Shown here piece after piece: positions 1 to 9,908 of a stretch of DNA of 50,160 nucleotides. Each line of letters starts with the position of its first letter. Within the stretch, counting starts at the first letter, position 1. The position numbers were made by a program, and so were the translations under genes. The notes below the pieces were generated by a model. That model did not search any database. It saw only the letters and a program-made list of their open reading frames with translations, and was not told the origin of the DNA. This stretch comes from Robiginitomaculum sp. (GTDB lineage Bacteria > Pseudomonadota > Alphaproteobacteria > Caulobacterales > Maricaulaceae), in NCBI GenBank assembly GCA_002733495.1, contig NVVV01000065.1, positions 1 through 50,160 of the forward strand, read 5' to 3'.

Positions 1-579
1 AGGATGCGGATTGATCCGTGCATAGGTCACGTGGTCATGCCACTGGCCATTAATTTTCAAATATGAGCGCGCTATACCCTCTTCGGCAAAGTCCGTGCGC
101 GTGAGAAGATTGCGCGATGGCATATTTTCCGGCAGGCACGCCGCCTCAACTCTGTGCAGGCGTAAGTCTTCAAAGGCAAAGGTACAGGTCGCCTCGACCG
201 CCGCACTGATATAACCCTGTCTGCGATGAGGTTTGCCCACCCAATAGCCAAGGCTGGCCGTCTGGGCGACCCCGCGACGCAAGTTGGAAAGATTGCACCC
301 GCCCACCAGACGGTCCGTGTCCGTGCGAAAAACCAAAAACGCAAAGCCGCGCCCCGACAGGCGGTCTTCACCATAACGGCGCAAGCGGCGTTTGAAGGCG
401 GAACGGGTCAACTCATCCCGTGCCCATTCCGGCTCCCAGGGGATAAGAAAATCACGACTTTGGCCCCGCAGACGTGCCCAGTCGTCATAATCATCCAGTT
501 GCGGATGGCGCAAGACAATGCCGTCGCCAGCGATTTCGCCGCCGGGCAGATCAGAAAAATCAGAGCGAAAAAGCGCCAT
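1..579 (-). CDS. GNAT-family N-acetyltransferase, RimJ/RimL-like (partial, C-terminus outside window)
   Basis: The minus strand is open from an ATG at 579 to the window edge, giving 193 codons without a stop. The protein begins MALFRSDFSDLPGG and has the RimJ/RimL plan: a substrate-side beta strand (VLRHPQLDDYDDWARLR), a central strand (FLVFRTDTDRLVGGCNL), a probable acetyl-CoA loop (YWVGKPHRRQGYISAAV, a variant of R/Q-x-x-G-x-G/A), and the late L-x-R-VEA-x-xLPEN-x-x-S strand typical of the family. RimJ-type enzymes acetylate N-termini of ribosomal or other proteins in the cytoplasm; the substrate here cannot be read. It follows surf1 by 69 bases on the same strand and is probably the distal gene of the oxidase operon, where GNAT genes often occur in alphaproteobacteria. 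The stop codon lies outside the window. Confidence 0.88.
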   Translation of the reverse strand, partial: MALFRSDFSDLPGGEIAGDGIVLRHPQLDDYDDWARLRGQSRDFLIPWEPEWARDELTRSAFKRRLRRYGEDRLSGRGFAFLVFRTDTDRLVGGCNLSNLRRGVAQTASLGYWVGKPHRRQGYISAAVEATCTFAFEDLRLHRVEAACLPENMPSRNLLTRTDFAEEGIARSYLKINGQWHDHVTYARINPHP

Positions 580-648
580 TAGTCAATATTCCAAAGCCAT
601 AGCGGTCATTGAATGCGTATTCTGAAAAGAGCGCAAGGGCACCGCGCT

Positions 649-1368
649 TCATTTACGGCCAAAGCGCAGCCTGCCGTTACCAACATGCCAGCCCAGATAA
701 ACCCCAATGGCCGCCAGCGCCAAACCAAACCAGGTTAGCGCATAATCAAGATGGTTGTTGGGTATCGCCGCGTGGGCGGGGGCCGGTTCCGGCCAGTCTG
801 GATAAAGACGCGGGGCGTTCAGATCCACCATATAAGTCTCTATTGTGGGGCTGGCGAAAAATGGTTCCAGCATGGTGGCTATATCGGCCCAATACCATGT
901 GCCGTCCAGCTGATTATTTGGCGCGAAACGCCCGGGCTTTCGAAACGGTTTCAAAATGCCCTCAACCGCAACATCACGCCCGGTATGTGACAGACGATAG
1001 GCCGGGTTTTGCACAGCATCCACATAGCCAAAATCGACGGTAATAACACGGCCCAAATCGGTAATAAAAGGCGCCAGCGCCCGCAAAGCCGGCTTGCCAT
1101 TGCGCAAGGTGTAGAGAAAACGTACCGGCTCGTTTGCAATATGCCCACTTAATCGCACCTTGCGCCAGGCAATGATTTTACCCGTTTTTTCATCAGATAA
1201 AAGCTGGTCCAGCGGTGTTGGCGGCACGCTCTGGCCCACCTCAATCTGCGCCAGAAGGTCCGTCTTCCATTGCAAGCGCTTAACCTGCCAGCCCCCAAGA
1301 GCAAGCAGAATAACAAGTACGGGCACCATAGCCAGGCTAAGGCCCGGCGCGGGGGAAAAGCGGATCAT
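649..1368 (-). CDS. surf1: SURF1 family cytochrome c oxidase assembly protein
   Basis: This 239-residue inner-membrane protein has the SURF1 topology: one helix near residues 10-27, a large periplasmic domain, and a second helix near 206-228. Family landmarks are the post-helix GGWQVKRLQWK segment, the repeated V-x-L-x-G strand pattern (WRKVRLSGHI, VAVEGIL), the NNQLDGTWYWAD segment and the C-terminal NNHLDYALTWFGLA helix. SURF1 helps insert heme a into CtaD. The ATG at 1368 overlaps the stop of the DUF983 gene by 4 bases, so the two are translationally coupled. The length is normal for a bacterial SURF1. Confidence 0.95.
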   Translation of the reverse strand: MIRFSPAPGLSLAMVPVLVILLALGGWQVKRLQWKTDLLAQIEVGQSVPPTPLDQLLSDEKTGKIIAWRKVRLSGHIANEPVRFLYTLRNGKPALRALAPFITDLGRVITVDFGYVDAVQNPAYRLSHTGRDVAVEGILKPFRKPGRFAPNNQLDGTWYWADIATMLEPFFASPTIETYMVDLNAPRLYPDWPEPAPAHAAIPNNHLDYALTWFGLALAAIGVYLGWHVGNGRLRFGRK

Positions 1369-1763
1369 GGGGTTTCGTCTGTGTGCTCGTCCGTTTCGGA
1401 AAGGCCGCCGCGCCCCTGAACCACATTATTGCGATACATCACGGCAAACCAGAACGCCTTGAACGGACGCAAGACGGCCAGCGTCAGAAGTGTAGCCAGC
1501 GGCAACCAAAGGAGCATATGCACCCAAATTGGCGGCTTGAAGGCCACCTCTACCAGCAAAGCCGGAAACACCACCAGCACTCCAACAAACAGGATCACCA
1601 CACTGGCCGGACCATCGCCAGCATCTTCATAACGGTAATCCATACCACAACAGGGGCATTCATCGGCCAGTTTTAGATAGCCATTAAAAAGTGCGCCCTC
1701 CCCACATCTGGGGCAGACGCACTTTAATCCAGCACTGATGGGCGAAATGTTCGCCTTGTCCAT
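1365..1763 (-). CDS. DUF983 membrane protein of the oxidase operon
   Basis: A 132-residue protein with an N-terminal zinc-ribbon-like segment (C15, C17, C20 and C36, C38, C39 in CVCPRCGEG and CPCCG), followed by two hydrophobic helices at about 54-75 and 80-100. This is the DUF983 architecture. The gene is a regular member of alphaproteobacterial ctaCDBGE operons between ctaE and surf1. Its biochemical role is not established; a part in metal or heme delivery to the oxidase is only an inference from the cysteines and location. It starts 5 bases after the ctaE stop and overlaps surf1 by 4 bases. Confidence 0.9.
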   Translation of the reverse strand: MDKANISPISAGLKCVCPRCGEGALFNGYLKLADECPCCGMDYRYEDAGDGPASVVILFVGVLVVFPALLVEVAFKPPIWVHMLLWLPLATLLTLAVLRPFKAFWFAVMYRNNVVQGRGGLSETDEHTDETP

Positions 1764-1768
1764 CAGGC

Positions 1769-2596
1769 TTATCCGAAGATTACATAGATGAAGGTGAACA
1801 GGAACAGCCAGACCACATCAACAAAATGCCAATACCAGGCCGCAGCCTCAAAGCCAAAATGCTTCTTAGGCGTGAAGCCACCGGCGTTCAAACGCAACAG
1901 GCAGACCAAAAGGAAAATGGTCCCGATAACGACGTGCGCGCCGTGAAAGCCTGTGGCCATAAAGAAGGTTGCGCCATAAAGGTTTCCGGCAAAGTTAAAA
2001 CCGGCTTCGGAGTATTCCATCACCTGAAAGGTCGTAAAGCTCATCCCCAAAAGGACAGTCAGCAACAGGCCCAGCTTGGCACTTTTACGGTCGCCATGTT
2101 GCAAGGCATGGTGCGCCCAGGTGACGGTCGTGCCTGACAGCAGCAGAATCATGGTGTTGACCAGTGGCAAATGCCACGGATTAAAGGCTTCGACCCCTGC
2201 GGGTGGCCACGTATCAAACCCCTGGACAACATCGGCGGCAACGCGGGCATTATGAAACAAGGCGCCTTCAAAAAACATCCAGAACCAGCCAACAAAAAAC
2301 ATCACTTCGGAAGCAATAAAGAGGATCATGCCATAGCGCATAGCCAGTTGAACAACCGGCGTATGATCACCGGCACGGCCTTCGCGCAACACATCAGACC
2401 ACCAGCCGACCATGGTGAAAATCACACCAAGCGCCCCGATCATGGCAACCCAGGGCGAACCTTGGGGAAGGCCAAACAGGCCCTTCATCCAGATAACGCC
2501 ACCAAAGGTCAGCAAAAAGGCCGACAATGCACCGATAATTGGCCATGGGCTTGGATTCACAAGATGATAATCGTGTTCAACAGCGTGGCTAGACAA
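1769..2596 (-). CDS. ctaE: Cytochrome c oxidase subunit III (TTG start)
   Basis: A 275-residue, seven-helix COX3 protein. Recognisable segments are HLVNPSPWPIIGAL at the N-terminus, RYGMILFIASEVMFFVGWFW in the middle, and the C-terminal FEAAAWYWHFVDVVWLFLF signature. Subunit III binds phospholipid and stabilises proton uptake by subunit I. The start is a TTG at 2596, five bases after a strong AAGGGGGG ribosome binding site; no in-frame ATG or GTG fits the family N-terminus better. A gap of 103 bases separates it from ctaG, containing a GAGGAAT-ATTCCTC type palindrome at 2621-2635 that may modulate expression. Confidence 0.96.
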   Translation of the reverse strand: MSSHAVEHDYHLVNPSPWPIIGALSAFLLTFGGVIWMKGLFGLPQGSPWVAMIGALGVIFTMVGWWSDVLREGRAGDHTPVVQLAMRYGMILFIASEVMFFVGWFWMFFEGALFHNARVAADVVQGFDTWPPAGVEAFNPWHLPLVNTMILLLSGTTVTWAHHALQHGDRKSAKLGLLLTVLLGMSFTTFQVMEYSEAGFNFAGNLYGATFFMATGFHGAHVVIGTIFLLVCLLRLNAGGFTPKKHFGFEAAAWYWHFVDVVWLFLFTFIYVIFG

Positions 2597-2620
2597 GACA
2601 CCCCCCTTATGGGTCTATAT

Positions 2621-2635
2621 GAGGAATCATTCCTC
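2621..2635. repeat. Short palindrome in the ctaG-ctaE gap
   Basis: The sequence GAGGAATCATTCCTC reads as a 7-base inverted repeat around one central base. It lies 25 bases upstream of the ctaE TTG start, on the 5' side of the ribosome binding site. It could be a short hairpin in the polycistronic message or a protein-binding site. The gap between ctaG and ctaE shows nothing else. Confidence 0.4.
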
Positions 2636-2699
2636 TGAGATTATATACGAGCCAAGTCATAACGGCCCAAAACGTCTGCGGCAACAGGCCCCAGTATAG

Positions 2700-3296
2700 C
2701 TATGGCAAGCTTTTTTCAGATGAAAGTGACAAGCCTGCGCTTTTTTTTGGTTTTGCACTCTCTTTTTCAAAAAATGTATAAGAAAGCGTGATGGTTTTCA
2801 CATCATCCAGACGTTTGTCTTCGGCAATTTCCGGCGCAACATAATAGATCACAGGCATGTCTACGCTTTCGCCCGGTTGCAAGGTCTGTTCAGTAAAACA
2901 AAAGCATTCCAGCTTGACGAAATAGGCCCCGGCCTTTTGCGGTGTAATGTTATAGCTGGCCATGCCCGTGATGGGCCGGTCTGAATGATTGATAGCGCGA
3001 TAACGCGCCAGGCTGTTTTCACCAATATGGATTTTTTGTTCCAGCTGTTCGGGTCGAAATTCCCAGTCCAGCCCACGGGCCACGGTGGCGTCAAAACGGA
3101 TCGTGACCATGCGCTCCAGTACTTCATCAGCACCAACATCAGAGGTTTGCGTGGTCCCGCCATACCCGGTGACTTTGCAAAAAATATTATACAGCGGCAC
3201 AGAGGCATAGCCGGCGCCGACCATGGACAGCGCAAGGACGGAAAAGCCGACTAAAAAGCGCTTATTACGCGCGGCATTATCAGGAGATTGCGGCAT
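2700..3296 (-). CDS. ctaG: Cytochrome c oxidase assembly protein CtaG (Cox11)
   Basis: A 198-residue Cox11-type copper chaperone with one N-terminal membrane anchor (about 14-31) followed by a periplasmic immunoglobulin-like domain. The copper-binding pair C131-F-C133 in ECFCFTEQ is intact, and the juxtamembrane C40 in YNIFCKVTGYGG is the conserved third cysteine. Cox11 proteins deliver copper to the CuB site of CtaD. The ATG at 3296 lies inside the end of coxF, a 17-base overlap in another frame, suggesting coupled translation. The C-terminal tail after residue 175 is lysine- and serine-rich and not conserved in the family. Confidence 0.96.
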   Translation of the reverse strand: MPQSPDNAARNKRFLVGFSVLALSMVGAGYASVPLYNIFCKVTGYGGTTQTSDVGADEVLERMVTIRFDATVARGLDWEFRPEQLEQKIHIGENSLARYRAINHSDRPITGMASYNITPQKAGAYFVKLECFCFTEQTLQPGESVDMPVIYYVAPEIAEDKRLDDVKTITLSYTFFEKESAKPKKSAGLSLSSEKSLP

Positions 3297-3444
3297 TGAT
3301 ATTCTCGTGAATACGGATCAGCGTCACCACAAAAGCAAGCGCACAAAATCCAGCCAGACCCAGACCGATGGCAATGCTGCGCTTGCGTTGGGCTGCCTTT
3401 TGCGCATCGGTCGGCATTACGTATTCCATTTTTTCATTATCCAT
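3280..3444 (-). CDS. Small single-helix oxidase-operon protein (CoxF-like)
   Basis: A 54-residue reading frame, MDNEKMEYVM at its start and INAAIS at its end, fills the gap between ctaB and ctaG. It has a charged, lysine- and arginine-rich N-terminus (residues 14-22) and one hydrophobic helix (about 23-43). This matches the small CoxF-type protein found at this spot in many alphaproteobacterial ctaB-ctaG intervals. Its ATG is two bases beyond the ctaB stop and its end overlaps ctaG. The function is not well defined; the N-in topology and the context suggest an oxidase assembly aid. Confidence 0.8.
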   Translation of the reverse strand: MDNEKMEYVMPTDAQKAAQRKRSIAIGLGLAGFCALAFVVTLIRIHENINAAIS

Positions 3445-3446
3445 GG

Positions 3447-4436
3447 TCAATACCCGCCACCAATCTGAACCGCCTTATAAAGCCCCAGACCATGTTCAGC
3501 CAAAAGGGCTGAAAACAGTGCAAAAAGATAGAGAATAGAAAACCCAAACAAATCCCGGGCCGCCTTGTCGCCCTTGCGCACCTCATAAAGGTCTGCGCCC
3601 CCGGCAGCGGCTTCCTCATCCCCCTCGCCTGCGCGGCTGCGCAAGACACGAACAGACAGCGCCACAAAAGCAAGGCTGAGCACACTGGCCACCCCGCCAT
3701 AGAGCCAGCCACCAAGTCCTGTTGCCACCGGCGCAAGCGCAATAACAGCAAGCGCCAGTGCATAAAACATAATCTGCTGGCGCGTCACCTTTGGCCCGGC
3801 CACTACGGGCAACATAGGCACGCCTGCCTTTTCATAATCGCCTGCCTTATAAAGCGCCAGCGCCCAGAAATGCGGCGGTGTCCAGAGAAAGATAATGCCG
3901 AACATAATGGCAGCGTTAATGTCTACACTGCCGGTGGCGGCGATCCAGCCAATCATCGGCGGAAAGGCCCCGGCGGCACCGCCAATAACGATATTGTGCG
4001 GCGTATGGCGCTTCAGCACCATGGTATAAATCACCGCATAAAAGAAGATTGTAAAGGCCAGAAACAAGGCCGCCAGATGATTTGCCGCCGCGCCCAGCGT
4101 CACCACGGAAATCACCGCCATGATCATACCAAAGGCCAGAGCTGAACGCCCGCGCACGCGGCCAGAGGGAATGGGGCGTAATTTTGTGCGGCGCATTTTA
4201 GCGTCAATATCGGCATCAAACCACATATTCAGCGCGCCAGATGCCCCGGCACCAAGCGCAATGGCAAAGACCGAAACCAAAGCCAGAATGGGGTTCATGT
4301 CCGCAGGCGCGGCAACAAGACCGACAAAAGCGGTGAAAACCACCAAAGACATCACGCGCGGCTTCATCAACTGGATGAAATCACGTGGCTCAGCCAGGCC
4401 ATGGCCCGCCGTGTATGTCAGCCCTGCATCGCTCAC
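3447..4436 (-). CDS. ctaB: Protoheme IX farnesyltransferase (heme O synthase), GTG start
   Basis: A 329-residue polytopic UbiA-superfamily prenyltransferase. It converts heme b to heme o, the first step toward heme a for CtaD. The first aspartate-rich motif N70-x3-D74-x3-D78 in [19 protein letters not shown] is intact, and the second cytoplasmic loop is seen as [17 protein letters not shown]. An acidic, alanine-rich insert ([17 protein letters not shown]) sits in a late loop. Translation starts at a GTG (4436) seven bases after AGAGG. It follows ctaD after 62 bases that hold a perfect inverted repeat. Confidence 0.97.
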   Translation of the reverse strand: MSDAGLTYTAGHGLAEPRDFIQLMKPRVMSLVVFTAFVGLVAAPADMNPILALVSVFAIALGAGASGALNMWFDADIDAKMRRTKLRPIPSGRVRGRSALAFGMIMAVISVVTLGAAANHLAALFLAFTIFFYAVIYTMVLKRHTPHNIVIGGAAGAFPPMIGWIAATGSVDINAAIMFGIIFLWTPPHFWALALYKAGDYEKAGVPMLPVVAGPKVTRQQIMFYALALAVIALAPVATGLGGWLYGGVASVLSLAFVALSVRVLRSRAGEGDEEAAAGGADLYEVRKGDKAARDLFGFSILYLFALFSALLAEHGLGLYKAVQIGGGY

Positions 4437-4459
4437 TGCGTTACCTCTAATAGAGTGAA

Positions 4460-4485
4460 CCCCGGCATGGATTATGATGCCGGGG
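4460..4485. repeat. Intercistronic inverted repeat between ctaD and ctaB
   Basis: Perfect 9-base arms CCCCGGCAT and ATGCCGGGG are separated by 8 bases. In the minus-strand message this forms a strong hairpin just after the ctaD stop, with no U tract. It is therefore more likely a processing, mRNA-stability or attenuation element that sets subunit I above ctaB expression than a full terminator. Confidence 0.7.
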
Positions 4486-4498
4486 CCAAGCCTTGCCC

Positions 4499-6112
<1,614 letters not shown>

Positions 6113-6967
6113 CTAGTTGGCTGATGCCAGTTGGGCGCGCTTGGGCGCGTAACTGGCAGCATATTCGGCCTGTGTTTTTACAAACCAGGCGTCATAGTCA
6201 GCTTGCGGAAGCACATGAATTTCGATGGGCATATAGGCATGGCGCTTGCCACACAACTCAGAGCACTGGCCATAATAAATGCCCGGCTCGTCAACCTTGA
6301 ACCAGGTTTCATTCAACCGCCCGGGCACCGCATCAATTTTGACACCAAAGGCCGGCATGGCGAAACTGTGCAAAACATCTGTGGCGGTCACGATCACCCT
6401 GACGACCTTGCCCGCCGGAACGACCATCGGATTATCCACCCCCAAAAGGCGCGGCTTGCCAGCGGCCTTGGCTTCATCAGCTTCCAGCATGATCGAGGAA
6501 TAACTCAGCGTCTTGTCGGGATCCCCCGCAGGGTCGGTATATTCGTAATCCCAATACCATTGCGAGCCAATCGCTTTTACCGTCAAATCTGCCTCAGGGA
6601 TCACATCTTCCAGATAGAGAAGCCGAAAAGATGGCACAGCAATGATCAGAAGAATCAATATCGGGATAATTGTCCAGGCCACCTCGACCAGACTATTATG
6701 GCTGAACCGCATGGGTTCCGGGTTGGCCTTGCGGTTAAAGCGTATAAAAATATACAGCATTAACAGCGTCACAACCACCACAATGGCGGTGATAATCGGC
6801 ATGAGCCACAAATTGTGAAAAATCTGAATTTGCCGGGCGACTTCAGTCGCGGCTGGTTGAAACCCAAAGGCTTTATCTTGTGGAACATGTTGCGGTAAAT
6901 CCGCAAACGCTGGCAGAGCCATCAGAGTCATAAAGACGCTTGCGGCAAGTTTTGACAGGAAACGCAT
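6113..6967 (-). CDS. ctaC: Cytochrome c oxidase subunit II
   Basis: I start this gene at the ATG at 6967, which follows GAGGGTAGG and begins a signal peptide (MRFLSKLAASVFMTLMALPAFA); the frame stays open upstream to 7036 but that part looks non-coding. The mature protein has two helices (about 50-76 and 96-116) and a periplasmic cupredoxin domain. All CuA ligands are there: H200, C235, E237, C239, H243 and M246 in YGQCSELCGKRHAYMPIE. The aromatic electron-entry patch is present as QWYWDYEYTDP. The C-terminus carries no cytochrome c fusion. It is the first gene of the minus-strand oxidase operon. Confidence 0.97.
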   Translation of the reverse strand: MRFLSKLAASVFMTLMALPAFADLPQHVPQDKAFGFQPAATEVARQIQIFHNLWLMPIITAIVVVVTLLMLYIFIRFNRKANPEPMRFSHNSLVEVAWTIIPILILLIIAVPSFRLLYLEDVIPEADLTVKAIGSQWYWDYEYTDPAGDPDKTLSYSSIMLEADEAKAAGKPRLLGVDNPMVVPAGKVVRVIVTATDVLHSFAMPAFGVKIDAVPGRLNETWFKVDEPGIYYGQCSELCGKRHAYMPIEIHVLPQADYDAWFVKTQAEYAASYAPKRAQLASAN

Positions 6968-7224
6968 CCTACCCTCATTTACTGGTGCCTGGAAGATGAT
7001 GGCCGAAGCCCCACACCCCCCCGGCGTGATCGACATGAAGCACCTTGTCGCAGAGTCTCCCCCAGCTTTGCAAGGTCAATTTCAGCATTACCGTATATTC
7101 ACTCCTGTTTTTTACATTTTTGTGGTACCTTTTTGCTCTAGGAGCGCTTATTTTATTGCTTTAGGTCGGTTCTGGCAGGATGTTGTGCGTATTAATGCCT
7201 TTGATAGAAAAAGGGAGGTGCGCT

Positions 7225-7794
7225 ATGAAACCAATCCATATTCTCCTGATTGGCCTGATTGGCCTGATGCTAGGCCTTATAAGTGCACCGCATGCTGGTG
7301 CGTCGGGCATCGTTATCGGCCAAAGTCTAGGCACCGCCTGCTATGACGAAGCCTCATGGGGTAATAACGATTTTAACGCTCTGGATGTGTGCAACCGGGC
7401 CATTGATGAAGCTTTGCTGAGCACCAAGGATCTGGCAGCTACTTATGTCAATCGCGGCATTGTCCGGGTTAATCGCGGCGATATTGATGGCGGGCTAAAG
7501 GATTATCACGAAGCCCTGCGCCTGCGTCCTAATTTGGGTGATGCCATGGCCAATATGGGCACAGCCTATTTGCGCGCAGAGCAGTATCAGGAAGCCCTGA
7601 TCAATCTAGACAAGGCACTGCAATACGATAATTTGCGCCGCCCCTCGCATGTCTATTTTAACATCGCGATGGCCCAGGAAGAATTGGGCAATACAAAAGC
7701 GGCCTATCTGAATTTTAAAAAAGCCGCTGAGCTAAACCCGAAATGGTCCTGGCCCCGTAATGAATTGAAACGCTTTACGGTCAGAACCAAATAG
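7225..7794 (+). CDS. Secreted tetratricopeptide-repeat protein
   Basis: A 189-residue protein starting at ATG 7225 behind GGGAGG. The N-terminus is a signal peptide (IHILLIGLIGLMLGLISAPHAGA). The rest holds about three TPR units, seen as AATYVNRGIVRVNRGDIDG, GDAMANMGTAYLRAEQYQEA and VYFNIAMAQEELGNTKAAY with following helices. Before the repeats is a pair of cysteines (GTACYDE and DVCNRA) that may form a disulfide. TPR proteins act as protein-binding scaffolds; the partner is unknown. The gene is divergent from ctaC across a 257-base gap, and tldD follows 72 bases downstream on the same strand. No obvious link to either is seen. Confidence 0.85.
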   Translation: MKPIHILLIGLIGLMLGLISAPHAGASGIVIGQSLGTACYDEASWGNNDFNALDVCNRAIDEALLSTKDLAATYVNRGIVRVNRGDIDGGLKDYHEALRLRPNLGDAMANMGTAYLRAEQYQEALINLDKALQYDNLRRPSHVYFNIAMAQEELGNTKAAYLNFKKAAELNPKWSWPRNELKRFTVRTK

Positions 7795-7866
7795 CACTGT
7801 CCGCTTGTCTGCATCCTGTGCAGGCGAACAGGTGACGCGCTGACTCTTATGTCTTAATAATAGCGT

Positions 7867-9285
7867 ATGACTCATCCCGTATTTGACCAGACTGATCTGG
7901 ACCTTGCCCAAGCAAGCGCCCTGACCGAAGACGCCCTGAACGGTGCCGATGATGGCGAAATGTTCGCCGAGCGCAGCGTTTCGGAAAGTTTTGTTTTTGA
8001 TGACGGACGCCTGAAAAATGCATCCTATGATGCAGTTCTTGGCTTTGGCCTGCGCCGCGTCACCGGCGAAAAAACCGGCTATGCCCACTCGACCGAGCTT
8101 AGCCCCGCCGCCATGAAACGTGCTGCCAATGCTGTGCGCGCCGCCGATGGCGGGGCCAGTGGGATCTGGGCCGATGGCCCGACGCGCACCAATGCGGTGC
8201 TTTATGGCGATGCTGACCCGGCTGATTCGCCTAGCTTTACCAAGAAGACGGAATTATTGGCGCAAATCGATGCCTATGTGCGGGCGCAAGATGCGCGGGT
8301 TATTCAGGTCAGCGCCAGCCTGGCCGGCGAACAGCGCCAAATCTCTATTCTGCGCCCGGGCATGGACCCGGTGTTTGACTGCCGCCCATTGGTGCGGATT
8401 GGCGTTGCGGTCACGGTCGAGGAAAATGGCCGACGCGAAAACGGCCATGCCGGTGCCGGTGGACGCACCACTTATGAGCAATGGATCACCCCGCAAAGCT
8501 GGAAAAGCCTGGCCGATGAGGCCTTGCGTCAGGCTTTGGTCAATTTACAGGCTGTGGACTGCCCGGCGGGCGAAATGGATGTGGTTCTAGGCCCCGGCTG
8601 GCCCGGTATTTTGCTCCACGAAGCCATTGGCCACGGGCTGGAAGGCGATTTTAACCGCAAGGGCGAAAGCGCATTTTCTGGCCGCATTGGCGAGCGCGTT
8701 GCCGCCAAGGGCGTCACCGTCATTGATGATGGCACCATTGCGGATCGACGCGGCTCGCTGACCGTGGATGATGAAGGCACGCCGACACGCGCCACTACCC
8801 TGATCGAGGATGGCATACTGGTTGGTTATATGCAGGACCGGCAAAATGCGCGCCTGATGGGCATGGCGCCTACGGGCAATGGCCGCCGTGAAAGCTTTTC
8901 CTGCCCGCCACTGCCCCGCATGACCAACACCTTTATGCAAAACGGCGAGCATGACCCGGGCGAAATTCTAGCCTCCTTAAAGGACGGCATTTATGCGGTT
9001 AATTTTGGCGGCGGACAGGTGGACATCACCTCTGGCAAGTTTGTGTTCCAGTGCACCGAAGCTTATCTTGTTAAAAACGGTAAAATCGGCGCGCCAGTTA
9101 AGGGCGCAACCTTGATCGGCGATGGGCCAAGTGTGCTCACCCGCGTGCAGATGATCGGCAATGATTTCAGCCTCGATCCGGGCATTGGCGTTTGCGGTAA
9201 AGCCGGGCAAGGCGTCCCCGTTGGCGTCGGTCAACCGACCTTGAAAATCAGTGATGTCACGGTTGGCGGCGCGGACGTAGGTTGA
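7867..9285 (+). CDS. tldD: Metalloprotease TldD
   Basis: A 472-residue TldD of normal length. The metal site H251-E252-A-I-G-H256 (HExxxH) is intact inside LLHEAIGHGLEGDFNRKGESAF, and the conserved C-terminal block FVFQCTEAYLVKNGKIG-x-PVKGATLIG with its metal-ligand cysteine is present. TldD pairs with TldE (PmbA) to form a cytoplasmic protease acting on unfolded peptides and some modified peptide precursors. No tldE lies in this window, so the partner must be encoded elsewhere, as is common. The reading frame is undisturbed. Confidence 0.97.
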   Translation: MTHPVFDQTDLDLAQASALTEDALNGADDGEMFAERSVSESFVFDDGRLKNASYDAVLGFGLRRVTGEKTGYAHSTELSPAAMKRAANAVRAADGGASGIWADGPTRTNAVLYGDADPADSPSFTKKTELLAQIDAYVRAQDARVIQVSASLAGEQRQISILRPGMDPVFDCRPLVRIGVAVTVEENGRRENGHAGAGGRTTYEQWITPQSWKSLADEALRQALVNLQAVDCPAGEMDVVLGPGWPGILLHEAIGHGLEGDFNRKGESAFSGRIGERVAAKGVTVIDDGTIADRRGSLTVDDEGTPTRATTLIEDGILVGYMQDRQNARLMGMAPTGNGRRESFSCPPLPRMTNTFMQNGEHDPGEILASLKDGIYAVNFGGGQVDITSGKFVFQCTEAYLVKNGKIGAPVKGATLIGDGPSVLTRVQMIGNDFSLDPGIGVCGKAGQGVPVGVGQPTLKISDVTVGGADVG

Positions 9286-9585
9286 ACACCTACCCTTCGA
9301 GGCCCGCAAGCGCGGGTACCTCAGGGTGAGGAGATACGTATATCATGCAGGGCTCCCGGCCTCTTGAGCCGGGATCCAGCCTGCGGTAAAAATTTTCCTC
9401 AAATCAGTTACCCGGTAACCCTACAGACTGTCATTACCGGGCTTGTGCCGGTAATCCAGAACGGCAAGAATTCAGCACTGGATTGCCCGGATAAACCGGG
9501 CAATGACAAATATTCGTTTATCTGTAAGTGATTAGGGTCATGACCCAGCCGTTCAGACAATGCCTGCTAAAACACAATGCCCCAA
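9286..9585. repeat. 300-base gene-free interval filled with palindromic repeats
   Basis: Between the tldD stop and the fliE stop (convergent genes) there is no reading frame of interest. The interval holds three palindromic units in a row: a CCCGC/GCGGG hairpin followed by CCTCAGGGTGAGG (9300-9332), a CTCCCGG/CCGGGA hairpin (9353-9374), and a paired element at 9429-9508. The paired element has outer arms TGTCATTACCGG and CCGGGCAATGACA. Related sequences occur at about 23030-23123 and 38116-38214. Confidence 0.75.
9429..9508. repeat. Dispersed palindromic element, copy 1
   Basis: Two 31-base halves are inverted copies of each other (9429-9459 and 9478-9508). Each half is itself an imperfect palindrome around CCGG, for example ATTACCGG/CCGGTAAT and ATTGCCCGG/CCGGGCAAT. 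The outer ends read TGTCATT and AATGACA, and the inner ends AATCCAG and CTGGATT. This is the layout of a short non-autonomous or REP-like element. Between convergent tldD and fliE it could also act as a bidirectional transcription stop. Confidence 0.75.
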
Positions 9586-9897
9586 TTAAATCGGCATGCG
9601 CAGGATGTCCTGATAGGCGCGGATCACCTGATCACGCACCGCAACCACGGTTTCCAGGGTCATTTCCGCATCATTGACCGCGCTGACCACTTCAATCAGA
9701 TCAACCTTGCCAGTGGCGGAGCCAACCGCCATCTGTTCGGCCTTGGCCGTGTCGGTGGCAATGGTGCCGATGGCCTCTTTGACCATGGCACCAAAATCTA
9801 GCTTGGTGGCCCCTTCATTACCGCCACCATCACTGGCTTTGACGGTATTGATGGCCTGTCCATAGGCTTTGACGGCTTGCATGGCGGCAAATGACAT
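9586..9897 (-). CDS. fliE: Flagellar hook-basal body protein FliE
   Basis: A 103-residue FliE, the adaptor between the MS ring and the proximal rod. The C-terminal family signature VDLIEVVSAVNDAEMTLETVVAVRDQVIRAYQDILRMPI is complete and ends in the typical MPI. The start ATG at 9897 has TAGGAATA upstream. It is the last gene of a flgB-flgC-fliE operon, 11 bases after flgC. Its export depends on the flagellar type III apparatus, of which FliP is encoded nearby. Confidence 0.97.
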   Translation of the reverse strand: MSFAAMQAVKAYGQAINTVKASDGGGNEGATKLDFGAMVKEAIGTIATDTAKAEQMAVGSATGKVDLIEVVSAVNDAEMTLETVVAVRDQVIRAYQDILRMPI

Positions 9898-9908
9898 GGC
9901 GACTATTC

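Noticed and set aside
6968..7036. Upstream extension of ctaC by 23 codons
   Set aside because: The extension precedes a proper signal peptide and good ribosome site, and its sequence is unlike subunit II N-termini.
9286..9585. Repeats considered as a CRISPR array
   Set aside because: Repeats are palindromic, inverted and few, with no regular spacers and no cas genes anywhere in the window.
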